Shown here one piece after another: positions 7,891 to 16,301 of a stretch of DNA of 64,000 nucleotides (the first letter of the stretch is position 1; every line of letters starts with the position of its first letter). Made by a program: the position numbers and the translations under genes. Source of the DNA: Streptomyces coeruleorubidus (GTDB lineage: Bacteria; Actinomycetota; Actinomycetes; Streptomycetales; Streptomycetaceae). The stretch is taken from contig NZ_CP118527.1 in the NCBI RefSeq assembly GCF_028885415.1, positions 7,936,001 to 8,000,000 on the forward strand, written 5' to 3'. The notes beneath the pieces were generated by a model, which saw nothing but the letters and a program-made list of their open reading frames with translations, did not search any database and was not told the DNA's origin.

Positions 7891-8470
7891 CCGACAGTTC
7901 GTTCGATCTGCTCGGGCGGATCACCCGCACACTTCAGAGGCTGATCTCACAAATCGCGCACTTGTCCCCAGTGTGCAGCCCACTCGTCTGCCTTTGGGGC
8001 TCTGACCTGGCCCGTTTTGCCTGGCCGGGGCTTTTCTCGCGCAGGTGCCCCCTTCGCCGCCTCTGGCTGCTGCGGGATGACCATGGCTGATCTGCGCCGG
8101 TGGATCACGTCGGCGGCCCAGGAACGGGTCCTTATCGGTCAGGCGTGATGTGGCTGGTTCCGTCATGGTGCGCTGCGGTCAATTCGCCGGGCAATCGCCT
8201 GATAAGTGGGGCTGTGTCGATATGTGGTGGGTGCTGTTCGCGGCTGAGTGGTTTCTGATCAGGGTGTGGCGCAGAGTGGACAAGTGGCATACCACATCGC
8301 ACAGTTGGAGACGGAAGGCAAGAGCGACAGTTTCGGCCAAACCTGTATGGTGATCTTGGCTGAGATGGATCGACAAGTAGACAATACGCGAGACGAGTCA
8401 GCCAGAAGGCGATGAAGCCCGACGGACGACCTCTGACTCCGAACTGACGGGGTAGCAGACAGGAGAGATT
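7891..8470. other. Intergenic region before the acyl-CoA dehydrogenase gene, with an operator-like half-site
   Basis: No convincing gene. AATACGCGAGA (8383-8393) matches the left arm of the cluster operator; the right arm is absent. An AGGAGA ribosome-binding site (8461-8466) serves the GTG at 8471. A short plus-strand frame (8281-8415, containing VAYHIAQLETEGKSDSFG) looks protein-like but has no start and may be a relic. Confidence 0.4.
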
Positions 8471-9721
8471 GTGGAACGCTACTTCACCAGCAGGTGGCAT
8501 GAGGACCTCCGGCTTCGGGTGCGTGAGTTCGCCGAGCGCAAAGTTCGGCCCCGGATAGCGGAGATGGAGGCCTCGCGAGGGGTGGCCCACGAGCTGTCCC
8601 GGCTCATCGCGCGGCAGGGATGGATCGGGGTGACCATCGGCAAGGAGTACGGCGGCATGGGGGCCGGGCACCTGGCCAAGACGATCATCATCGAGGAACT
8701 CTCCCGTGTCAGTGGGGCCATGGGGGCCATGATGCAGGCTTCCCAGCTCGGCGTCGCCAAGATCGTCCACTTCGGTGACGAGCGGCAGAAACAGACCTGG
8801 CTGCCGCGCATCGCCGCGGGTGACTGCCTACCCACGATCGCGGTCACCGAGCCGGAGTCCGGCGGTCACGTCCTGGGCATGGGCTGCACCGCCGTCCGCG
8901 ACGGCGACGAATACGTTCTCAACGGCCGCAAGGTCTTCGTCGGCAACAGCCACGTCGGGGACCTGCACGGCGTGGTCGTCCGCACGGGAGAGGGATCGAA
9001 GGGACTGTCGGCGTTCCTCGTCGAGGCCGACCGCCCCGGCTTCTCCCTGGCACCACAGCAGCCCGCCATGGGACTGCACGGCTTCAGCTTCGGTGAGCTG
9101 ATCTTCGACAACTGCCGGGTGCCGGCCGAGAATCTGCTCGCCTCGGAGGGCCAGGGCCTTGCCGTCGCCTACTCCTCCAGCGTGCTCTACGGCCGGCCCA
9201 ACCTGACCGCGGTCTCCCTCGGGATTCACCAGGCCGTCTTCGAGGAGACAACCGCCTTTTGCATCGAGCGCGAGCGGTACGGCGCTCCGCTCGGCGCACT
9301 CAACAACATCAAGCTCAAGCTGGGCAGGTTGAAGTCCCGGCTGATGACGGCCAGGCTGGCCGCCTACCAAGCGGTGCACATGCTCGACCAGGGCCTGCCG
9401 TGCGACGCGGAGTTGATGAACGCCAAGTTCGTCAACGTCGAGTCCGCGATCGAATCGGCGAAGGACGGCATGGACATCCACGCCGCAGCCGGCCTGTTCA
9501 CCGATCGCCCGATGGAGCGATACCTGCGCGACGCCCACCACATCTACGCACCCGCCGGCACCTCCGACATCCAACTGTTGCGCCTGGGAGAAATGGCGCT
9601 CGGCGAGGCGAAGGGCCAGTGGTCCGAGCGTCTGGCCGACCTGGTGCGGACGGTACCGGCCCAGCGCCTGGAAGGGCAGTCCGAGCCCCTGCCGCTGGAG
9701 ACGGTCGGCCACACGGGCTGA
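8471..9721 (+). CDS. Acyl-CoA dehydrogenase-like flavoprotein
   Basis: 416 residues with the complete acyl-CoA dehydrogenase fold: N-terminal helices, the FAD-binding middle strand (TEPESGGHVLGMG and VGNSHVGDLH) and the C-terminal four-helix bundle (RERYGAPLGALNNIKLKLG, RDAHHIYAPAGTSDIQ). The position normally held by the catalytic glutamate (IYEGT) reads IYAPAGT, and the alternative helix-G glutamate of isovaleryl-CoA dehydrogenase is not evident. It may therefore be a dehydrogenase with a relocated base, or an acyl-CoA-dehydrogenase-like monooxygenase. The GTG start has AGGAGA four bases upstream. It probably acts on a later intermediate of the adjacent pathway. Confidence 0.88.
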   Translation: MERYFTSRWHEDLRLRVREFAERKVRPRIAEMEASRGVAHELSRLIARQGWIGVTIGKEYGGMGAGHLAKTIIIEELSRVSGAMGAMMQASQLGVAKIVHFGDERQKQTWLPRIAAGDCLPTIAVTEPESGGHVLGMGCTAVRDGDEYVLNGRKVFVGNSHVGDLHGVVVRTGEGSKGLSAFLVEADRPGFSLAPQQPAMGLHGFSFGELIFDNCRVPAENLLASEGQGLAVAYSSSVLYGRPNLTAVSLGIHQAVFEETTAFCIERERYGAPLGALNNIKLKLGRLKSRLMTARLAAYQAVHMLDQGLPCDAELMNAKFVNVESAIESAKDGMDIHAAAGLFTDRPMERYLRDAHHIYAPAGTSDIQLLRLGEMALGEAKGQWSERLADLVRTVPAQRLEGQSEPLPLETVGHTG

Positions 9722-9729
9722 AACTCGCA

Positions 9730-9765
9730 GGGAGCCGCCGACACAGCGTCGTGCCCGCGGCTCCC
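9730..9765. terminator. Hairpin terminator after the acyl-CoA dehydrogenase gene
   Basis: GGGAGCCGC (9730-9738) pairs with GCGGCTCCC (9757-9765), a perfect 9-bp stem with an 18-base loop. It separates this gene from the convergent conservon operon. A second weaker stem (AGGGGC/GCCCCT) follows near 9779-9806. Confidence 0.6.
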
Positions 9766-9815
9766 TCACCACGAATCAAGGGGCCCGGTTGTCGTCGGCC
9801 GCCCCTCAAACGAGC

Positions 9816-10397
9816 TCAGATCCCGCCCTTGCGCTCCATTTCGGCGATGCGCTCCGTCAGTTGCTGCGCCATCGACTTGATGGTCTCCAGGCCCGCCCGT
9901 CCCCATGGACGGGTGTCGGTGTCCACGACGCAGATCGTCCCCAGGGACATCCCGGTCTGCTGGTCGATCAGCGGCGCGCCCATGTAGGAGCGGATGCCGA
10001 TCTCGTCGACGACCGGATTCCCGGCGAACCGCGGATAGTCGCAGACGTCCTCCAGCACCAGTGCCTTGCGCCGTACGACGACGTGCGGGCAGTAGCCGTG
10101 GTCACGGGCCATCACCCGGCCCACCTGCGGCCCCGGCTGCAGCTCCATCCCGGGCCGGCCGGCCGCGTAGAGGCCGGCGAAGTACTGGCGGTTCTCGTCG
10201 ATGAAGTTGACCATCGAGAACGGCGCATTGGTGACGCGCGCCAGGTCGGCGGCGAAGTCGTCGAATTCCTCGACCGGGCTGTCCCCGATGCCGATCTCGC
10301 GCAACCTGGCGACGCGGGCGGGGGCATCCCTGTCCTCGGGAGTCAAAAGCAGGTGGGAGGTCGGGTCGTACTGGCTGTAGGGAACCGGGGTGGACAT
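9816..10397 (-). CDS. GAF-domain protein, last gene of the conservon
   Basis: 193 residues forming a single GAF domain: VTNAPFSMVNFIDENRQYF, the GYCPHVV block, and YMGAPLIDQQTGMSLGTICVVD. There is no kinase or output domain. GAF domains bind small ligands or haem. It lies 31 bases after the cvnD-type GTPase gene on the same strand; some Streptomyces conservons end with such a gene. The ATG at 10397 is preferred over an upstream in-frame codon because the family begins near here. It ends in a short coiled segment (QQLTERIAEMERKGGI). Confidence 0.8.
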   Translation of the reverse strand: MSTPVPYSQYDPTSHLLLTPEDRDAPARVARLREIGIGDSPVEEFDDFAADLARVTNAPFSMVNFIDENRQYFAGLYAAGRPGMELQPGPQVGRVMARDHGYCPHVVVRRKALVLEDVCDYPRFAGNPVVDEIGIRSYMGAPLIDQQTGMSLGTICVVDTDTRPWGRAGLETIKSMAQQLTERIAEMERKGGI

Positions 10398-10428
10398 GCA
10401 GGCTCCAATCGGCCGCGTTGAGCGTGTG

Positions 10429-11031
10429 TCAGCGCAGCGGGTCAAGCTCCGCGGACGGTACGCCGGGAGTCGAGGTGAGCAAGTGCTGTACGAGTGAGAT
10501 CAACACGCCGGTGCTGGAGGAGCACTGCCGGGCGTCGCACATCACTACGGGGGTGTCGGGCTTGAGGGCGAGGGCCGCGCGGACCTCGTCGGGCGTGTAG
10601 TGATAGGCGCCGTCGAACTCGTTGACTCCCACGACGAAACCGATGCCGCGGCGTTCGAAGAAGTCGACGGCCGCGAAGCAGTGTTCCAGCCGGCGGGTGT
10701 CGGCGAGGACCACGGCACCCAGAGCCCCGTTGGACAACTCGTCCCACATGAACCAGAACCGTTCCTGTCCGGGCGTTCCGAACAGGTACAGGATGTGTTG
10801 ATCGTCCAGGGTGATGCGGCCGAAGTCCATCGCCACGGTGGTGGTCGACTTGTCCTCGATGCCGACCAGGCTGTCTGTGCGGGCACTGACCTGGGTCAGC
10901 AATTCCTCAGTACTCAGTGGCTCGATTTCGCTGACTGCTCCTACGAAGGTGGTCTTGCCCACCCCGAAGCCTCCGGCAATGAGGATCTTCAGGGCGGTAC
11001 GGAAGGGGTCAGAGCCGCTTACGAAGGCCAT
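10429..11031 (-). CDS. cvnD: CvnD-type small GTPase
   Basis: 200 residues with Ras-like signatures: P-loop GGFGVGKTT, an atypical switch II FGTPGQERF where the usual DxxG aspartate is replaced, and NEFD in the NKxD position. This is the GTPase of the conservon, a signalling complex at the membrane in Streptomyces. The start overlaps the end of the DUF742 gene by 23 bases. It probably cycles with the roadblock protein CvnB. Confidence 0.92.
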   Translation of the reverse strand: MAFVSGSDPFRTALKILIAGGFGVGKTTFVGAVSEIEPLSTEELLTQVSARTDSLVGIEDKSTTTVAMDFGRITLDDQHILYLFGTPGQERFWFMWDELSNGALGAVVLADTRRLEHCFAAVDFFERRGIGFVVGVNEFDGAYHYTPDEVRAALALKPDTPVVMCDARQCSSSTGVLISLVQHLLTSTPGVPSAELDPLR

Positions 11032-11386
11032 TCAGCACCGCCTCCAGGAGATTTCGGTCAGTTGGGGAGCCCGCCCTCATGACGTGCGGCGCCCGCGTGG
11101 TGAGCGCGTCGTGCTGCACGAGGTCGGACAGAAGAACTTTGGTGATGACGGCCGGCAGCCGCAGGTGAGCGGCTACCTCGGCAACCGACAGGGGGGCACC
11201 GCACAGGTCCAGGACCTGCTCGTAGTCGGGGCCCAAGTAGGCGTTCGGCCGGATGCCGGTGGCCACCACTTGGGTGAGCAGGTCGAAGTGCGCCGAGGGA
11301 CGGGTGCGCCCGTTGCTGACGGTGTACGGGCGCACCAACCGCCCGGCCTCGTCGTCGAGCCACGCCTCGTCCTGCGCGTCCGTCAT
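11009..11386 (-). CDS. cvnC: CvnC-type DUF742 protein
   Basis: 125 residues of the DUF742 family: RLVRPYTVSNGRTRP at the N-terminus, then a winged-helix-like region (LCGAPLSVAEVAAHLRLPAVITKVLLSDLV). It is the third component of the conservon. Its function is unknown; the fold suggests nucleic-acid or protein binding. Two bases separate it from the roadblock gene stop, and it overlaps the GTPase gene, so the operon is tightly coupled. Confidence 0.92.
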   Translation of the reverse strand: MTDAQDEAWLDDEAGRLVRPYTVSNGRTRPSAHFDLLTQVVATGIRPNAYLGPDYEQVLDLCGAPLSVAEVAAHLRLPAVITKVLLSDLVQHDALTTRAPHVMRAGSPTDRNLLEAVLNGLRKRL

Positions 11387-11388
11387 CC

Positions 11389-11826
11389 TCAGCGCCTCGG
11401 ATCATGGGCCGCGGCGGCCGCCTGTTGCCGGGCCGGGGTGGCGAGATACGTGCGGACACTCTTGACCAGCTTGGCCATCTCGTAGCCGAGCACGGCCGCG
11501 TCGGCCTCCCGCCCGGCCAGGACCGCCAGACAGGCCCCGGAGCCCGCCGCGCACACGAACAGCAGTGCGGTGTCCAGCTCTACGACCACCTGACGCACGT
11601 CCGCGCCGTCGGCGAACCGCATCCCTGCGCTGCGCGCGAGGGAGTGCAGACCGGACGCCACGGCCGCCAGGTGTTCTGCTTCGTCGATGGTCTCCAGCCC
11701 GTCGAATGCCTTCGCCAGTCCGTCCGAGGACAGCAACAGGGCGCTGCGGGCGTGGGGGACCCTTTGGACGAGCCCGGTCAGGAGCCAGTCGAGATTCTGG
11801 TTCTGGACGGTAGGCATGTCGCTCAC
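11389..11826 (-). CDS. cvnB: CvnB-type roadblock/LC7 protein
   Basis: 145 residues of the roadblock/LC7 fold: NLDWLLTGLVQRVPHARSALLLSSDGL and a C-terminal KLVKSVRTYLATPAR helix. Such proteins act as regulators of small GTPases, here the CvnD protein. GTG at 11826 is chosen because a GAGGAGAAG ribosome-binding site precedes it; the ATG three codons later is also possible. Confidence 0.9.
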   Translation of the reverse strand: MSDMPTVQNQNLDWLLTGLVQRVPHARSALLLSSDGLAKAFDGLETIDEAEHLAAVASGLHSLARSAGMRFADGADVRQVVVELDTALLFVCAAGSGACLAVLAGREADAAVLGYEMAKLVKSVRTYLATPARQQAAAAAHDPRR

Positions 11827-11869
11827 GGTGGCGTTCTTCTCCTCGGGGGGGTGGTGTGAAGCCTGCGGG

Positions 11870-13639
11870 TCAGCGAGAGCTTTCAGCGGAACTGTCATCG
11901 GGTTCGTTCTCGGCGAGACCGAATCCTCGCTGGAACGTGGCCATCAGCCCTGGATCGTGCTCCACCTCTTGTTCGTTCCCCCTGTGCGTGCCGGGAGCGT
12001 CCCGGAGCTGCGGCACGAGGTGCTCCTGCGCTTGGCGCTGCGGCAGCGGCGGCCGCTCGTCGTCGGCCGGCCCGCTGGTGCGCGAGGGCCCTCGATCGTA
12101 TGGCTGAGCAGCCTCCACGGGCCCTGCGTGCCGCGATGCCACGGGTATCGGCGGGGTTTGAGGCAGCGGCTGGGCTGCGGGCGGCGGGGCGGCGGGGCGG
12201 GCGGTCGGCTGGGCTGCGGGCGGCGGGGCGACGGGGCGGGCGGTCGGCTGCGCTGCGGGCGGCGGGGCGACGGGGCGGGCGGTCGGCTGCGCTGCGGGCG
12301 GCGGACCCACGGGCTGGGCGGCCGGCTGTGGCGCGGCGGCAGCCTGAACCGGCCGGGACATGTCGGCAGCCGGGTGCGATACTTCGTCCGGTTCGTCACC
12401 GATCAGGCCGCGCGGAATGATCAAGATGGCCTGGATGCCGCCGAAGATGTTGTTCTGCAACCGGACCGCGAGGCCATGGCGGCGGGCCAGCGCGGAAACC
12501 ACGTACAAACCGATTCGGCCGTCCGCGAGCAGCTTGCCGATGTCGATACGGTCCGGCTCGGCGAGCAGCTGGTTGTACCGGTCCTGCTCCTCCAGCGGCA
12601 TGCCGAGACCGCGGTCCTCGACCTCGACCGCCAGCCCCGCGGCCACCCGCTGGGAACGCAGCAGTACCTGGGTGTGCGGATCCGAGAAGGCCGTGGCGTT
12701 CTCGACCAGTTCGGCGAGCAGGTGGATGACGTCGGCGACGGCGTGACCGCGTACCGTCCCCTCGATCGGCGGCACCAGTTTGACCCGGGAGTAGTCCTCG
12801 ACCTCGGCGATCGATGAACGCAGTACCTCGGTCAAGGTCACCGGGCGGGTCCACTGGCGGCGGGAAACGGAGCCGCCCAGCACGGCGACGTTCTCCGCGT
12901 GCCGCCGGATGCGGGTGGCCAGGTGGTCGACGTGGAAGAGGCCCTTGAGCAGGTCCGGGTCCTCAACCTCGTTCTCGAGCCGGTCGAGCATGCTGATCGC
13001 ACGGTGCACGAGGGACTGCAGCCGCCGGGCGAGGTTGACGAAGACCTCGACCCTCTCCTTGCTGTCCTGCCTGCCGTCCTCGGCGGGCTTCGCGGCCGTC
13101 GCGGCATGCGCGCCCTGCGCGGTGACCGTCTTGGTCTGCCACAGCAAGACGTTGATCTCGTAGGCCAGACGACCGTGTACGTCGCCCTCGGGCGGGGAGT
13201 GATGGGTGAACGAAGGCTGCTCGACGCTCTCCCCCCGGCTCAGTCGCTCCAGTAGGTCCTGCAGTTCCGCCTGTCCCGCGGCGACCGCGCGGCGCAGTAC
13301 CTCGTACTGCCGCAATGCGCTGCGGGCCTCGGCACGGCCGGCGAACACGGCCCCGACCAGAACGCCCGTGCCGAGCACGGCGCCCGCGGTGAGCATGCCC
13401 CAGGTGGCGGCGTCGGCGGCGCCGGTCTGAGCAAGCAGTACGTAGATGATCAGGGCCGCCGCGAGAACTGCCATGAGGACAGCGGGCCACAGTGCCAGGC
13501 GTACCGTGCGGGACCGGATGACCGCATCGGCTGGCTGATTCTGGACTGTTCGCCTGGCATGTCTGTTGCGTGCCGGGCCCGCCGCGGTCGTTGTTCGACC
13601 GGCATCCGAGCGCGCTGTGAATGTCGGGGAATCGGGCAT
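11870..13639 (-). CDS. cvnA: CvnA-type membrane sensor histidine-kinase-like protein
   Basis: About 589 residues. Two transmembrane helices lie near residues 45-95 (LWPAVLMAVLAAALIIYVLL and MLTAGAVLGTGVLVGAVFAG). A helical region LFHVDHLATRIRRHAENVAVLGG and an ATPase domain (LAELVENATAFS N-box, GLGMP G-box) follow. The C-terminal ~170 residues are proline- and alanine-rich, including three near-identical 13-residue repeats (PPPAAQPTARPVA) encoded by 39-bp DNA repeats. It is the first gene of the conservon. The ATG at 13639 follows GAGAGGA; in-frame codons further up are less likely. Confidence 0.9.
   Translation of the reverse strand: MPDSPTFTARSDAGRTTTAAGPARNRHARRTVQNQPADAVIRSRTVRLALWPAVLMAVLAAALIIYVLLAQTGAADAATWGMLTAGAVLGTGVLVGAVFAGRAEARSALRQYEVLRRAVAAGQAELQDLLERLSRGESVEQPSFTHHSPPEGDVHGRLAYEINVLLWQTKTVTAQGAHAATAAKPAEDGRQDSKERVEVFVNLARRLQSLVHRAISMLDRLENEVEDPDLLKGLFHVDHLATRIRRHAENVAVLGGSVSRRQWTRPVTLTEVLRSSIAEVEDYSRVKLVPPIEGTVRGHAVADVIHLLAELVENATAFSDPHTQVLLRSQRVAAGLAVEVEDRGLGMPLEEQDRYNQLLAEPDRIDIGKLLADGRIGLYVVSALARRHGLAVRLQNNIFGGIQAILIIPRGLIGDEPDEVSHPAADMSRPVQAAAAPQPAAQPVGPPPAAQPTARPVAPPPAAQPTARPVAPPPAAQPTARPAAPPPAAQPLPQTPPIPVASRHAGPVEAAQPYDRGPSRTSGPADDERPPLPQRQAQEHLVPQLRDAPGTHRGNEQEVEHDPGLMATFQRGFGLAENEPDDSSAESSR
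12178..12310. repeat. 39-bp tandem repeats in the cvnA proline-rich tail
   Basis: About three and a half copies of a 39-bp unit on the plus strand (core gggcggtcggctgcgctgc), in frame with the gene. They encode PPPAAQPTARPVA repeats in the C-terminal linker. Copies differ by single bases, consistent with recent slippage. Confidence 0.75.
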
Positions 13640-14209
13640 CGAAGTCCTCTCGATCAGCCAGTTCGGACACCTGGCGGCGCAGCGCAAGCCAACCGGCAAC
13701 TCGGTTTCGCGATGGGAGGGTTATTCGGTCGGCCACCCTACGCCAGTCTCATCCATGTGGCGTAATCACATGGGTAGTCGCTTGCCCATAAAGAGGACTT
13801 ATCGGACTGCTGAAACGATTAGTCTGCCATCGGGCGTCGGTACGCCACATGGTGCTCGAGCAGCACCGGGCCGCGGAGCGCGACGGGATGCAGCTCATGG
13901 CGACCCGGTGACCCTTCGAGGAACCACGGTGGAGCGAACTCGTCTCCGACGGATCAGATACGCCTTCATCGAGGCGGCCCGTACTGCTTCGGCGAGCGTG
14001 GGGGCAAGGCCGAGCAGGGCTGTCGCCTCGCGCTCAGGCGCCATCGGGTGCCGAGAGCGGTCAGTGCGTCACTGGGCCGTTTCTCGGCGTTCGCGCTGAT
14101 CGTGATCGCGGTCGCGGCCGGACTCGGCGCGGTGCTCGCGGCGTTCGCACTTCGGCCCGCTGCGGCAGTTCACCCTGGCCGACTCCCACCACCGCAGCCA
14201 TCGACAAAC
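13640..14209. other. Region between the conservon and the ABM gene
   Basis: 570 bases without a supported gene. It includes the conservon promoter region and the inverted repeat at 13753-13773. On the plus strand near 14050-14170 a hydrophobic frame (FSAFALIVIAVAAGLGAVLAAF) resembles a transmembrane segment, but no complete reading frame goes with it. It is probably a relic. Confidence 0.4.
13753..13773 (-). promoter_or_regulatory. Inverted repeat upstream of the conservon
   Basis: CCATGTG (13753-13759), seven bases GCGTAAT, CACATGG (13767-13773): a perfect 7-bp palindrome about 115 bases upstream of the cvnA start. It is a candidate regulator-binding site for the operon. Confidence 0.4.
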
Positions 14210-14530
14210 CTACGGCCGGTGTACGGACACGACCTCGTACGGTACGAGGTCGAGCGTCGCGATCTGCAGTACTTGCTCCATGCACGCCCGCACGTCGGCG
14301 TCTTCGCGCGCGGCCGCCAGATCCGCTTGCGAGCGCCACTGGTTGTAGTTGGCCACTCGAGTGCCCTCAAGACCCCGGTGAATATTGGCCTGCACATAGC
14401 CGGGCTGCTTCGGCATCACCTCCCGCGCCATGTACTGGAGCAGCTCGATGAGACGTTGCTGATTCTCGGGAGCGACGGTGAAGACATTGATGTAAGTGAC
14501 CAGGTCGTCGTCCGTACTGATCTCGGTCAT
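14210..14530 (-). CDS. Antibiotic biosynthesis monooxygenase (ABM) domain protein
   Basis: 106 residues with the ferredoxin-like ABM fold: LVTYINVFTVAPENQQRLIELL, the conserved QPGYVQANIHRGLEG turn and the VANYNQWRS motif. Members are small dimeric cofactor-free monooxygenases or haem-degrading enzymes; many are simply stress-related. The ATG at 14530 has GGAG about ten bases upstream. It stands alone between the conservon and the mobile-DNA region, and its substrate cannot be predicted. Confidence 0.85.
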   Translation of the reverse strand: MTEISTDDDLVTYINVFTVAPENQQRLIELLQYMAREVMPKQPGYVQANIHRGLEGTRVANYNQWRSQADLAAAREDADVRACMEQVLQIATLDLVPYEVVSVHRP

Positions 14531-14752
14531 GCTCAGTATCTCCTCGCAGGTCCTGTGAATCATGGTGTCTGTCACAGGAGGCAACACGGATCGGCACCGC
14601 GTTTCTTCCAGGCCATGGCGCTGCGCAACGCGCCTGCTCAACAAGGAAGTTCGGCGCCCAGGACCTTCCGACACCAGGGTCGGGAGCGCCGGCCTGAGCC
14701 CTGTGCGCTGCGACAGTGGATCTCACCTCGACGCTGCCCGTCTCGCCGTTGG

Positions 14753-14836
14753 CACGATGGTTCGTGCGCTCCTCCCCGGCTGTTCACGCTCGGTTACTAT
14801 GCTCACTTCATGCCGGAAGCCGGAAGCAAGGGGCGC
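14753..14836 (+). pseudogene. Relic of a tyrosine-recombinase 3' end (copy 1)
   Basis: 84 bases closely matching 20631-20713, the C-terminal active-site segment of a tyrosine recombinase (GRSSPAVTLGYYAHFMPEAGSKG). This copy has one extra T at about 14783, which breaks the frame. Nothing upstream of 14753 matches the integrase. Confidence 0.7.
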
Positions 14837-15184
14837 CACTCCGGCTTGGCCATCACCCCGAGGATCCAGCGTTCGAGGGCGTTGGCGCCCAGGAGGTGTC
14901 CGCCGGGCCTCCAGTGTCGACAAGAGCAGACGGGCGGCGCGAAGACGTGCGTCGCCAGCGCAGTCCGACGCCGTACAGCGAACGGCCCATCGCTCGTGCT
15001 CGACGGGCGAAGGCACAGGAGTTGGTCCAGCGTCTGGTCGCCGAGGGGCGTGTGCTTCCTCACCCGTGTGGAGGAGGCCCCCGCGGTGGGGTGGGGTCGG
15101 CCGTTGAGTTGTTGGCTGCCCCGCCCATTCACTTCTCGGTAGTCACGTTTCGTGACGCGGGATGGGTGCCAGGTGGGTGTCGTG
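14837..15184. other. Gene-free debris between the integrase relic and the plasmid-type pseudogene
   Basis: No start or ribosome-binding site supports a gene. A plus-strand frame has a charged helix (RARRAKAQELVQRLVAEGR) that may be a protein fragment. GTCACG-TTT-CGTGAC (15142-15156) is a perfect short palindrome just past the end of the pseudogene and could act as a weak terminator. Confidence 0.4.
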
Positions 15185-16143
15185 TCAGGGGCCGTAGGGG
15201 CTCCAGTGCCCGAGGAAGGGCCTGAGGTCGTCGACTCGTGGGTCGGGGATGTCGGGCAGTCGGGGTGGTGTGTGCAGTGGGTCGAGGCGCTCAACGGTGG
15301 ATGCTGCCCAGCTGATCCATGCTTCGGCTTCGGTCTGGTCTGCCCCGGGGGCATGGCCTCGACCAGCGTGCGTGCGGCGCTCAAGTACTCCGTCAGTCCG
15401 GTGGCGTGGCGCCATGCCGCTTCCTGCGCTTCAAAGTGTCTGAAGCGGTACGCCTCGGCGTACTGGATGCGGGCGTCTTCCATGGCAGCTTCCCAGCGGA
15501 TGCGCTTCTGGCGTGCGGCTTCGATCTCGTCGAGACGTCTGCGTTCGGCGGCTTCGCCGCGGAGGGTGACCTCCTGTGCGATCTCGGCGAGCTGGTCTTC
15601 GAGGGGGTGGTCGGGGGCGTCGGACCATTCGCTTGCCCGGTGCGGTTGGCCGCCGCTGAGGACGAAGCGGAGGCGTTCGGATGGGGTGTAGTCGAAGCGG
15701 GGGATCCTGATCCAGGAGTGCTTCTTGGCGTCGGCGAGTTCCTTCTCTGTGGCGACGTGCTCGGTCCGGTCCTGTTCCTGGAGGACGAGGAACCCCACGG
15801 TCTGGCCCCGTGCGGTGATGGTGAAGTGGGGAGACGCTCTGCGGCGGCGATGAGACGGGGGCGCGAAGCCGGTCGCTCCCGCCGAACAGGAGTGTCCTTC
15901 GGCCTCGGCAGCGGTGATCAGCGCCTGGATGAGCCGGAGAACACGTCCTTGGACGGGCCTGGTCAGGCCCAGCGGCTGTTGTTCGTTCTGCATGGCCCGG
16001 ACCAGGGTGTGCGGGCGGGGGAGCCGGGCGGGCACGGGGACGGGTTCGAGGACGGCAAGGCGCCAGGCGGGGATGTCGACGAGCTTGATCTCGTACCCGC
16101 CATGGCACCAGCCCCCGTACAGCTCCTTCGTTACCGGCGACAA
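15185..16143 (-). pseudogene. Frameshifted plasmid/phage-type Streptomyces protein
   Basis: The minus strand encodes YEIKLVDIPAWRLAVLEP, a charged central coiled coil (EIAQEVTLRGEAAERRRLDE) and, in another frame, a convincing C-terminus (EAEAWISWAASTVERLDPL... ending FLGHWSPYGP). The two frames are joined at a C4G5 run (15343-15351), consistent with loss of one base. The layout matches large Streptomyces proteins often labelled PE-PGRS-like on plasmids and integrative elements. The N-terminus is absent: it ends 46 bases from the IS element, with only a TTG at 16143 as possible start. Confidence 0.65.
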
Positions 16144-16185
16144 GCCGCATCCCAGACATGAAGATCACGATCTACGGCTGGAGTA

Positions 16186-16189
16186 CTAG
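16186..16189. repeat. Target-site duplication, left copy
   Basis: CTAG immediately outside the left inverted repeat; CTAG recurs at 17714-17717 outside the right one. Four-base CTAG-like targets are typical of IS701-family insertions. Confidence 0.75.
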
Positions 16190-16286
16190 TACTCCAGTTG
16201 CACTTCGCTATCTCTGCTGGTCAGAGGCATGTTCTCGAGTCTATTCGGCTGCCGTGGCGTCAGGTGCCGGAAGTTCGTAACCTCCA
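16190..16286 (+). repeat. Left terminal inverted repeat of the IS element (97 bp)
   Basis: Begins TACTCCAGTTGCACTTCGC and ends AACCTCCA. It is base-for-base the reverse complement of 17617-17713 by eye. The match stops just before the transposase start. Confidence 0.9.
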
Positions 16287-16301
16287 CCGCGGCGGTCCGT
16301 T

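Noticed and set aside
8150..8353. A 67-residue Trp-rich plus-strand frame upstream of the acyl-CoA dehydrogenase gene
   Set aside because: No usable ribosome-binding site and atypical composition. A neighbouring frame looks at least as protein-like, so neither is supported.
12178..12310. Independent repeat element or mobile DNA inside cvnA
   Set aside because: The repeats are in frame, encode the proline-rich linker and have no terminal inverted repeats or target duplication.
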